Part shown: piece after piece, positions 27,413 to 34,934 of the stretch
How positions within the stretch are numbered: position 1 is the first letter of the stretch
Layout of the letters: each line of letters opens with the position of its first letter
From: Nitriliruptoraceae bacterium
GTDB lineage: Bacteria; Actinomycetota; Nitriliruptoria; Nitriliruptorales; Nitriliruptoraceae
Reading direction: 5' to 3'
Assembly: GCA_007117945.1 (NCBI GenBank)
Contig: SKTN01000374.1
Location: forward strand, 1-34,934
DNA length: 34,934 nucleotides
Made by a program: the position numbers and the translations under genes
Notes under the pieces: generated by a model
Database searches by the model: none
The model's input: the letters and a program-made list of their open reading frames with translations, nothing else
What the model was told of the DNA's origin: nothing

Positions 27413-29214
27413 TCCATGTCGGGCGAGGTAGGTCGGGGCGGGCTCGCGAGGCGCTCGGCCACGACCGCGGCCAGGTCCCCGAGGGTGCGCGGCGCGGTCC
27501 CCGCCGGCGCCTCGCCGGCGGCCGCGAGCAGCCCGTCGGCCACCGCCAGGGTGCGTGCACGATCCGCACCTTCCAGGGGATCGTCGGGCCGCACCTCCAG
27601 GCGGCTACGGGCCCGCGGACCGTCGGTGGCGCCGACGGCGCAGAGCAGTTGCACAGCGGACCACCGTGGATCGTCGCGGTGGACGTCCGGTGCCCAGGCG
27701 AGCTCCGTCCCCAGCTCCACCAGGGTGCGCTGCACCCGCAGCCGTCCCCGCGGGGAGTCCACCACCGCGCTCGGATGCGACCCGGTGCGCACCGACACGG
27801 CGGCCAGGACTCCCGCTGCGGTCCCGCTGGACCACTCCACGGGGTGGACGCGGTAGGCACCGTTGCTCAGGTGGGTGGTGCCGATGGTCTTGCCCGCCGC
27901 CACCAGGTTGACCGGAGCGTCCGCCACCAAGGAGCTCAGCGGGAGCTGGAAGGGGCGTGTGGGGTCGTTGCGGCTCCCACGGTCGCCGACGGCGGGGTGC
28001 ACGTCCAGGGGGTACCACCCGACGCCGCCGCTGTCGGGGAAGCTGGTGGCGCGGGCATCGGCGTGCCCGTCGGCGAGCAGGTCCTCTGCGGTGACGACCG
28101 TTCGAGCGCGCAGACGCCGCGCCTCGCGGACGTAGGGCTGGGCCGCGAAGCCGTCGGTGGTCATGGCCGCGTGTGGATCGAGCTGGAGCTCGGGATGGCC
28201 CCAGCCACCGTCATCGCGGGGCGCCTCGGTCTGCAGCCAGTGGACGAGACCGACGGTCAGTCGGCGGGCGTCAGCCACCACCACGTCGCGGTCGGGGGCT
28301 GACACCAGGTCGGCGCCGACGTAGTCGTTGCCGGGCCAGTTGATCACGGCGAGCTCCGGACCACCGAGCCGCTCGGCATCACGCAGCCGCCGGTAGGTCC
28401 AGAAGGGCGGCGGACCGCCGGGCACGGGGACGTACATGCCGAACCGGCGTGGGTTGCCCTCGGCGTCGGGGACGTCGAGGGTGAAGGGCTGGGTGTCACG
28501 CATCGCCGCGTAGCCGGCAGGCCGTGGCACCGTCGGTCCGGGCCGTGGGTCCCGGCGCAGGACCGCACACACGGTGATCGCCTGGGTGCGGCCGGGATCA
28601 GCCTGCTCGGGCGCGAACCGCTCGCCGGTGGCCGCCCGCGCTTCGGCACCCGTCACCCACGGCGCCTGTGCCATCTCGAGCAGATCGCCCAGCTCGGTGG
28701 CGTCCACCACCACCCTGGGACGCAGGTGCAGGGAGCCTTCAGGTGTCGCGGCCTCCAGGCGGTCGACACGGTCACCCGCTCGGTGGATCGACCGCACCGT
28801 GGTGCCGAGGAGCAGCTCGAAACGGCCGGTGGCGCGCAGGCGCTCCAGCAGCTCCTCGAGGACGGCCGCGCCGACGAGCGGCTCGAAACACAACCGGCTC
28901 ACCCAGCCGTTGCCGGGATTCCTCCACACCTCGGGCGGCGCCCCGGTGGGGGCCTGCCGGCGGTAGTGCGCTCGGATGCGGTCGCGGAACCAGCGGTAGC
29001 TGGCCGGCGCACCGGCCGTCTCGATCAGCGGGTGTTCGTCCAACGGGGCGACCAGCTGCTGTGTGATCTGTCCACCCACCCGCGTCCCGGTCTCCAGCAG
29101 GGTCACGTCGGCCCCCGCATCGACGGCTGCAACCGCGGCGGCGACGCCTGCCAGGCCACCGCCGACGATGACCACCTGCCGGTCCCGGCGCGGCTCGGGC
29201 GGGCACTCAGCCAT
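27403..29214 (-). CDS. FAD-dependent oxidoreductase (FAD_oxidored type, unknown substrate)
   Basis: N-terminal Rossmann VVIVGGGLAGVAAAVAAVDAGADVTLLETGTRVGGQITQQ, VVDATELGDLLEMA, C-terminal AAGKTIGTTHLSNGAYRVHPVEWSSGTAAGVLAA. Confidence 0.85.
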   Translation of the reverse strand: MAECPPEPRRDRQVVIVGGGLAGVAAAVAAVDAGADVTLLETGTRVGGQITQQLVAPLDEHPLIETAGAPASYRWFRDRIRAHYRRQAPTGAPPEVWRNPGNGWVSRLCFEPLVGAAVLEELLERLRATGRFELLLGTTVRSIHRAGDRVDRLEAATPEGSLHLRPRVVVDATELGDLLEMAQAPWVTGAEARAATGERFAPEQADPGRTQAITVCAVLRRDPRPGPTVPRPAGYAAMRDTQPFTLDVPDAEGNPRRFGMYVPVPGGPPPFWTYRRLRDAERLGGPELAVINWPGNDYVGADLVSAPDRDVVVADARRLTVGLVHWLQTEAPRDDGGWGHPELQLDPHAAMTTDGFAAQPYVREARRLRARTVVTAEDLLADGHADARATSFPDSGGVGWYPLDVHPAVGDRGSRNDPTRPFQLPLSSLVADAPVNLVAAGKTIGTTHLSNGAYRVHPVEWSSGTAAGVLAAVSVRTGSHPSAVVDSPRGRLRVQRTLVELGTELAWAPDVHRDDPRWSAVQLLCAVGATDGPRARSRLEVRPDDPLEGADRARTLAVADGLLAAAGEAPAGTAPRTLGDLAAVVAERLASPPRPTSPDMEWS

Positions 29215-30691
29215 CGGCCGCCACCACCTCGATGTCGCAGGCGAAGGTCGAGGACCAGACCAGCCGTGTGCGCTCCGCCACCAGCCGCCACCGTTCCCCC
29301 AGCTCCCCGAGTGCGCTCAGCTCACCGGCGAGGCGCTCGGCGATGGTGGCCGCCAGGTGCGCCGCCGCCGTCGCCGTGCGCGGCTCGACCGCCAGGCCGG
29401 CTGCCCGACGCTCGGCCCGCAACGCGGTGCGCACCCGGGCCATGTAGCCGACGTCCTCGACCAGTCGGTGGACCAGCAGGCGTTCGTGGGCGCTGCCGGG
29501 TCCGCCGAGCCCACGACCGACGACCGCCTGCGCCAGGGCGGAGCCGAGGGTGTTCCCAGCGGTGTTCCAGCCCGCGTAGGCCCCGAGCGCGGCCAGCACG
29601 CCGTGTTCGGCGAGACGCTCGACCAGCGCGGGCGAACCACCGTTGGGGAAGGCGGTGTCGGCGACCGCCACCCAGGCGCCCGCGTGGACCAGGTCGGCGA
29701 TGTCATCCGCGCACCGCCGGTGGCGTTGGTCACGGGCCGCGTCGGGCTCGGGAGGTGCCAGGGCCCAGTCGCCCTGGGGCTCGGGCGGCAGCACGACCAG
29801 CACGACCTCCGCGTCCCGCAGGTCGGTGACCAGCCGTCCACCCACGGCGTCGACCTGCGAACGGGCGGTGGCACGGATCGGTACGGCCTCGTACGGTGCG
29901 ACACGGCCCAGCCCGGGTGCGTCCACCAGCGCCACACGAGGCCGCTCGACACCACCGCGCAGCGCGCGCACCACGCGGACGCCGGCGATCTCGTCGGCAC
30001 CGGCGTAGCGCTCGAGCGGTGGCGGCGACCCGAGGGCTGTGACCCAGTGGTCGAGCCACGCTGCCTCCGCAGCGGGCAGACCATCCGGCGCGGTGTCGTC
30101 GGCGCTGAGCACGAGGCGGTCGAGGACACCCTCGCTCGCCAGGGCGAGGGTCGCGAGCAGCAGGGTGTGGTTGCGCAGCCGTCGCCGTGCCACATCATCA
30201 CGGACCTCGCGCGGGAGGCTGCGCCGGGCGGTGTCCACCGCTGCGTCGTCGCCACGGTGCAGCGCTCGGGACCAGGTGGCGAGCGACCGGCCGTGCTCGG
30301 CCCAGTAACCGGGCTCCTCGGTGGCGTCGTCGAGGTCGGGGAGTCGGGTGACCACGGCGTAGGCGTCGAGGGTCAGCGAGGGCCGCGCGTGGCGCAGGCG
30401 ACGCAGGACCGACAGGCGCGCCAGCACCTCGTCGCTGGGGTCATCGCTCAGCCGCGAGGCCAGCAGGCCGCCGTGGCACAGCCCGTCGATGGACACCACG
30501 GCGGTGTCGGCGTGGGAAGCGGCCCCGGTCAGCCAGTCGGCCAGGACCACGGGATCGCCCGCCCGGCGTCCATCCGGCCGGGCCTCAGCCGGTGGTAGGT
30601 GCAGCCGGGCACCGACCACATCGGCGAGCAACTGCGGGTGGCGCAGGTGGACAGGCCGCTCGTCGGCGGGGAGCAGGACGATGTCGCTCAC
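29207..30691 (-). CDS. DUF4127 family protein (function unknown)
   Basis: N-terminal IVLLPADERPVHLRHPQLLADVVGA and RLVLSADDTAPDGLPAAEAAWLDHWV match my recollection of DUF4127 signatures (DERPVN..., DDTAPYG...). Confidence 0.78.
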   Translation of the reverse strand: MSDIVLLPADERPVHLRHPQLLADVVGARLHLPPAEARPDGRRAGDPVVLADWLTGAASHADTAVVSIDGLCHGGLLASRLSDDPSDEVLARLSVLRRLRHARPSLTLDAYAVVTRLPDLDDATEEPGYWAEHGRSLATWSRALHRGDDAAVDTARRSLPREVRDDVARRRLRNHTLLLATLALASEGVLDRLVLSADDTAPDGLPAAEAAWLDHWVTALGSPPPLERYAGADEIAGVRVVRALRGGVERPRVALVDAPGLGRVAPYEAVPIRATARSQVDAVGGRLVTDLRDAEVVLVVLPPEPQGDWALAPPEPDAARDQRHRRCADDIADLVHAGAWVAVADTAFPNGGSPALVERLAEHGVLAALGAYAGWNTAGNTLGSALAQAVVGRGLGGPGSAHERLLVHRLVEDVGYMARVRTALRAERRAAGLAVEPRTATAAAHLAATIAERLAGELSALGELGERWRLVAERTRLVWSSTFACDIEVVAADG

Positions 30692-31596
30692 CCCTTGACC
30701 GCTCCCTCGCCGACACCGCGGAAGAACTGCTTCTGCAGGGCGATGAAGAGGATCAGCACGGGGATGATCGCGATGATCGTGCCCGCTGCGATCAGGCGCT
30801 GGTCGGCCGAGAACTGCCCGTCGAGGAACACCAGCCCGACGGTCAGGGTGAACTTCTCGGGGTCACGCAGCACGATCAACGGCCACAGGAAGTCGTCCCA
30901 GGCGGTCATGAAGCTGAAGATGGCCACGACCGCCAGGGAGCCCCTGGCTGAGGGCAGCGCGATGTGCCAGAACAGCTGCCACTCGTTGGTGCCGTCGACC
31001 CGCCCTGCCTCCTCGAGCTCCGGATGGAGCGAGACGAAGGCCTGGCGCATGATGAAGATCGAGAGGACGGTGACCGTGATCGGGAGCGCCGCTCCGGTCA
31101 GGGTGTTGATCAGGCTGAGGTCACGTGCCACGAGGAACACCGAGATCATGATGACCTCGAAGGGGATCACCAGCGTGGCGATCATCGCGGCGAAGAGGGG
31201 TTCACGGCCACGGAAGCGCATGCGCGCCAGTGCGTAGCCCGCCATCGCACCGAAGAGGCAGTTGCCGGCGACCACCAGCAGCGCGACGTAGCCGGAGTTG
31301 GTGAGGTAGTTGACCAGCGGCAGGGACCGCATCACCGCCACGTAGTTGCCCAGGGTGGGGTCCGAGGGGATGAACTCGGGGGGGAAGGCGAAGATGTTCT
31401 CCCCCGGCCCCTTCAGCGAGGTGGAGATCTGCCACAGGAAGGGACCGACGGAGATCACGAGCACGAACAGGAGCAGGGCGTAGCGGCCCAGCGTGCCCAG
31501 CAGGCGGCGACGGCGCGCACGTCGGCCGGCATCCAGGATGGCGGCACCGCCGGGACGGGAGGCGTCGGGGACGGTCTCGGGTGCGAGGGTTGTCAC
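30688..31596 (-). CDS. Carbohydrate ABC transporter permease (MalG-like, CUT1)
   Basis: Six predicted hydrophobic segments, EAA-loop EEAGRVDGTNEWQLFWHIALPSARGSLAVVAIFSFMTAWDDFLWPLIVL. Confidence 0.93.
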   Translation of the reverse strand: MTTLAPETVPDASRPGGAAILDAGRRARRRRLLGTLGRYALLLFVLVISVGPFLWQISTSLKGPGENIFAFPPEFIPSDPTLGNYVAVMRSLPLVNYLTNSGYVALLVVAGNCLFGAMAGYALARMRFRGREPLFAAMIATLVIPFEVIMISVFLVARDLSLINTLTGAALPITVTVLSIFIMRQAFVSLHPELEEAGRVDGTNEWQLFWHIALPSARGSLAVVAIFSFMTAWDDFLWPLIVLRDPEKFTLTVGLVFLDGQFSADQRLIAAGTIIAIIPVLILFIALQKQFFRGVGEGAVKG

Positions 31597-32462
31597 GGGT
31601 TCGCCCTCCGTCGCGTGACGATCTGTGAGAGGAGCGTGAGTCCGAGCACCACCACGAACAGCACGAGGCTCATCGCCGAGGAGTACCCGAGCTCCAGCCC
31701 CGAGAAGCCCCGTTGGTAGATGTAGAGCACCAGCGTCTCACTGGCCCGGTTCGGACCACCGCCGGTGAGGACGAAGGCCTCCGTGAAGACCTTGACCGCG
31801 TTCAGGGTCACCAGCGTGCCGACCAGCACCATCGTCGGACGCATCAACGGCAGGGTGATCGACCACAACCGGCGGATGGGGCCGGCACCGTCCAAGGCCG
31901 CCGCCTCGTACAGGTCCTGCGGGATGTTCTGCAGCCCGGCGATGTAGATGACCATGTAGTAGCCGAGGCCCTTCCAGATCGTGACGATCGACACGCTGAT
32001 CATCACCAGCGCCGGATCCGACAGCCACCGCAGCGGCTCGTTGATCACCCCGAGGCGGTCCAGCACGAAGTTCACCAGGCCGTCGCTGCGCAGCATCCAT
32101 CCCCATATCAGCGCGGCGACGACCATCGAGGCGACCACGGGTGAGAAGAACACCACCCGGAAGAAGGTCATCCCCTTCAGCTTGGCGCTCACCAGGATCG
32201 CGATCAGGAGGGGGAGCACCACCAGCGCGGGCGTCACGATGACCGTGAACAGCGCGGTGTTGCCGAGCGCGTTCCAGAAGAAGTCGTCGCCGGCGATACG
32301 GCGGAAGTTGTCGAGCCCCGTGAACCCGCCCCCGCGCAGGGTGTGGGTGTCGGTGAAGCTCAGGGCGGCGGTGTTGACCACCGGCCACCACATGAAGACC
32401 GTGAGGAGCACCAAGGACGGTGCCAGGAACAGCCACGGCGTGTACCAGCGTCTCCCGATCAT
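31593..32462 (-). CDS. Carbohydrate ABC transporter permease (MalF-like, CUT1)
   Basis: MIGRRWYTPWLFLAPSLVLLTVFMWWPVVNTAALSFTD, EAA loop YEAAALDGAGPIRRLWSITLPLMRPTMVL. Start at ATG 32462; the longer ORF runs back into the SBP gene and is not credible. Confidence 0.92.
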   Translation of the reverse strand: MIGRRWYTPWLFLAPSLVLLTVFMWWPVVNTAALSFTDTHTLRGGGFTGLDNFRRIAGDDFFWNALGNTALFTVIVTPALVVLPLLIAILVSAKLKGMTFFRVVFFSPVVASMVVAALIWGWMLRSDGLVNFVLDRLGVINEPLRWLSDPALVMISVSIVTIWKGLGYYMVIYIAGLQNIPQDLYEAAALDGAGPIRRLWSITLPLMRPTMVLVGTLVTLNAVKVFTEAFVLTGGGPNRASETLVLYIYQRGFSGLELGYSSAMSLVLFVVVLGLTLLSQIVTRRRANP

Positions 32463-32490
32463 GCCCGGTCCTCCCACGACCCGGTGGAGT

Positions 32491-32528
32491 GCCCGGGGCC
32501 ACGCGTTGGGGGATGCGTGGCCCCGGGC
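32491..32528 (-). terminator. Intercistronic hairpin between SBP and first permease gene
   Basis: gcccggggccacgc-gttgggggat-gcgtggccccgggc: perfect 14-bp stem, 10-nt loop, in the short SBP-permease gap. Confidence 0.65.
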
Positions 32529-32535
32529 GGGTAGG

Positions 32536-33903
32536 TCAGCTAGCGCGGCGCTGCAGGATGTCGTCGACCTCAGCGGTGGCTGCGTCCAGGGCCTCCTCAG
32601 CCGTGAGGTCACCGAGGATCGCCGACTGGACGTTGGAGATGATGGCGTTGTTGACCTCCTCGTCCACCACCACGGGCCGCAGGTTGGCCGCGTCGGGCAG
32701 CTGCTCGGCCGCCACGGAGATGGCCTCGGCGAAGTCCGCGTCACCCTCGTCCGGGTCGGTGAACATCGGGTCCTCCAGGGCATCCACGATGCTCGGGAAG
32801 ATCAGCACCTGCTCGGCGAAGGCCAGCTGGTTCTCGCCGTTGGTCATGTACTGGGCGAAGGCGTGGGCCAGGTCCGGGTTGTCCGTGCTCTCGGGGACCA
32901 GCAGGCCCATCACTGACATCCCGGTCACGCCGGCGGGTCCGGTGATCTGCGGGGCGACACGGGTGTCGGCCGCGATGTCGGGCGCGTTCTCCTCGATGAT
33001 GTTGAGGAAGTTGGGACCCGTCGGGAACAGGGCGATGTTGCCCGCCTGGTAGGCCTCGATCTCCTGGCGATGCCCCTCGGTCACCGAGTCCGGGCTGATG
33101 GCGCCGTCCTCGTAGAGCGAACGCAACTCCTCCACCAGCTCCACGGCCTCCGGGGTGTTGAAGGTCGCCTCGGTGGCATCGTCGTTGGTGATCTCCACGC
33201 CGAGCTTGACCAGGTCGATGACGAAACGGTTCTCCAGGGCCGGGTGCATGCCGCGAGCGTCGGTGTTCTCCGCGACGGTGCGTGCGGTCTCGAACAGCGC
33301 TTCGAAGGTCTCGGGGGCGTCATCGGGGTCGAGACCGGCCTCCTCCAGCAGGGCCGCGTTGTACATCGTGACCTCGGTCGAGAGGTACCACGGGTAGCCG
33401 AAGGCGCCGTCGATCCCCGGGTAGCGGAAGGAGTCCCACGCCCCCTCCACGTAGTCGCCCCGGACCTCTGCGCCCGCCTCGTCGAGGTCCACGAACTGCC
33501 CCTCCACGGCGAGCGGGAAGGACAGGTCGGGGTTCAGGTTGATGACGTCCGCCAGGGTTCCGGCGGAGGCGTCGGCCAACAGCCGCTCCTGTGCGCCCTC
33601 GAAGGGCACGTCCACCCAGTCGATCGTGGCCTCGGGGTGCTCGCTCTCGAAGCTGGCGATGACCCCCTCGATGTACGCATCGAAGTCAGGTGACAACTGC
33701 AGGGTGGTGAAGGTGATCTCACCGCTGAGTGCGGCTGGCTCGGCCTCCGCCTCCTCATCGACCTCCTCGGTCGGCTCGTCCGACGTCGCATCGGTGTCGG
33801 GTTCGGCGTCGGGCTCCTCCACCTCTCCGGCGGTGCCGCACGCTGCGAGCACCACCGTCAACGCCACGAGCGCCGCCACGGGGCCTCGCCTGGTCCGGAT
33901 CAT
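32536..33903 (-). CDS. Extracellular carbohydrate-binding lipoprotein of ABC transporter (SBP family 1)
   Basis: Signal peptide with lipobox VVLAAC, SBP-like EGVIASFESEHPEATIDWVDVPFEGAQERLLADASAGTLADVINLNPD. ATG 33903 preceded by gaggag; ORF extends to 33918. Confidence 0.92.
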   Translation of the reverse strand: MIRTRRGPVAALVALTVVLAACGTAGEVEEPDAEPDTDATSDEPTEEVDEEAEAEPAALSGEITFTTLQLSPDFDAYIEGVIASFESEHPEATIDWVDVPFEGAQERLLADASAGTLADVINLNPDLSFPLAVEGQFVDLDEAGAEVRGDYVEGAWDSFRYPGIDGAFGYPWYLSTEVTMYNAALLEEAGLDPDDAPETFEALFETARTVAENTDARGMHPALENRFVIDLVKLGVEITNDDATEATFNTPEAVELVEELRSLYEDGAISPDSVTEGHRQEIEAYQAGNIALFPTGPNFLNIIEENAPDIAADTRVAPQITGPAGVTGMSVMGLLVPESTDNPDLAHAFAQYMTNGENQLAFAEQVLIFPSIVDALEDPMFTDPDEGDADFAEAISVAAEQLPDAANLRPVVVDEEVNNAIISNVQSAILGDLTAEEALDAATAEVDDILQRRAS

Positions 33904-33992
33904 GGCACTGCTCCTCATCGCTTACTCCCATGGTCACCGGCCGCCCACCTGGCTGGCCGGTCTTCATGCCAGACTGCACCTCGGGCCGAAAG

Positions 33993-34004
33993 TTGTCAAT
34001 ACCA
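33993..34004. promoter_or_regulatory. Putative GntR-type operator overlapping a minus-strand -35-like hexamer
   Basis: TTGTCAATACCA is TGGT-N4-ACCA with one mismatch; its minus strand contains TTGACA (33999-33994), ~90 nt upstream of the SBP start. Confidence 0.45.
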
Positions 34005-34096
34005 ATTTGGAGAGGTCGACCCATCTCCCGCCTAGTTCACCCGATGAACGCGGTATGGGCGCGATCTTCTCGCAGCCTGGCGTCCCGCCACGCGAT

Positions 34097-34110
34097 GTGG
34101 TAGATACCAC
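34097..34110. promoter_or_regulatory. Putative GntR/HutC-type operator upstream of the regulator gene
   Basis: Perfect palindrome GTGGTA-GA-TACCAC (TGGT-N4-ACCA core), 34 nt before the GntR ATG. Confidence 0.6.
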
Positions 34111-34144
34111 TCGGCACGCTGTCGGGGAGCGGAGAGGGGCAGAG

Positions 34145-34934
34145 ATGTCGGATGCGATGCCACCGTCGGAGGTCGATGCCGAGCTGCGCCCGCACCCCAA
34201 GTACGCGCAGGTGCGCGACGGCGTGCTCGCCCTGATCAGCGACCTTCCGGCCGGCAGCCCGATCCCGCCGGAACGCACGTTGTCGAGCCGCTTCGGCGTG
34301 TCGCGGGTGACCCTGCGCCGGGCCGTCGACGACCTGGTGCGCGAGGGGCTGCTCGTCCGCCGCCAGGGCAGCGGCACCTACGTGGCCGAGGACAAGATCA
34401 CCCAACGGATCTCCACCACCTCCTTCAGCGAGAACATGCGGCGACGGGGACTGGTGCCGAGCAACCGTGTCCTGTCCTTCGATCGGGGCCCCGCGGGCGC
34501 GCGCGCCGCCCGCCAACTGCAGATCTCCCCCACCGAGGAGGTGGTGGAACTGGTGCGCCTCCGCCTCGCCGACGGTGAGCCCATGGCCCTGGAGACCGTG
34601 GCCATGCCCGCAGGTCTCGTGCCCGGGCTCGCGCCGGAGGACGTCGCCCGAGGATCGCTGTACGCCCTGCTGGACGAGCGGTACGGGCTGCGGGTGGTCG
34701 CCGTGCAACAGGTCATCGAGCCGACGGTCACCTCCGAGGAGGAGTCCGCGCACCTCCAACAGCCGCTGCACGCACCCGCGCTGCTGGTACGCACCACCGC
34801 GCGAGATGACACGGGCCGCGTGCTGGAGTTCGCGCGCTCACTGTTCCGCGGCGACCGGTACGCGATCGTCGCCGAGGTGACCGCCGGCCCGGACGGCGAC
34901 TCCGGCATCGAACTGTCGGGAGTGGTCACCTCCG
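34145..34934 (+). CDS. GntR-family transcriptional regulator with UTRA-like effector domain (3' end cut by window)
   Basis: Reading from ATG 34145: MSDAMPPSEVDAELRPHPKYAQVRDGVLALISDLPAGSPIPPERTLSSRFGVSRVTLRRAVDDLVREGLLVRRQGSGTYVAEDK... (winged HTH), followed by SFSENMRRRGLVPSNRVLSFD...EEVVELVRLRLADGEPMALETVAMP typical of UTRA. Open to the window end. Confidence 0.93.
   Translation, partial: MSDAMPPSEVDAELRPHPKYAQVRDGVLALISDLPAGSPIPPERTLSSRFGVSRVTLRRAVDDLVREGLLVRRQGSGTYVAEDKITQRISTTSFSENMRRRGLVPSNRVLSFDRGPAGARAARQLQISPTEEVVELVRLRLADGEPMALETVAMPAGLVPGLAPEDVARGSLYALLDERYGLRVVAVQQVIEPTVTSEEESAHLQQPLHAPALLVRTTARDDTGRVLEFARSLFRGDRYAIVAEVTAGPDGDSGIELSGVVTS

Noticed and set aside
1-34934. Mobile elements, CRISPR arrays, tRNA/rRNA genes or defence islands
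   Set aside because: No transposase/integrase motifs, direct-repeat arrays or RNA gene signatures were seen; RecBCD is treated as repair housekeeping.

Overview
High-GC, actinobacterial-type chromosomal window of 34.9 kb, gene-dense and mostly coded on the minus strand. No tRNA, rRNA, CRISPR or mobile element was recognised. From left to right it contains: (1) the C-terminus of a UspA-type stress protein. (2) A tightly coupled minus-strand hydroxyacid (lactate/glycolate) oxidation operon: lactate permease, LutC, a LutB-LutA fusion, GlcD, GlcE, GlcF and a Nudix hydrolase. (3) A FeS-BCP/CryPro-type photolyase-like gene. (4) A WS/DGAT acyltransferase. (5) recC-recB-recD. (6) A putative carbohydrate catabolic locus: an AGE-family sugar epimerase/isomerase facing an operon of a lipoprotein substrate-binding protein, two CUT1 ABC permeases, a DUF4127 protein, a FAD-dependent oxidoreductase, a NanE-like epimerase and a GH38 alpha-mannosidase. 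A divergent GntR/UTRA regulator is cut by the window end. The sugar locus is the best candidate for an undescribed pathway. It has two proteins without an obvious role (DUF4127 and the FAD oxidoreductase), no recognisable kinase, and TGGT-N4-ACCA operator-like sites in the divergent promoter region. Family calls come from reading motifs in the supplied translations; no database search was run.
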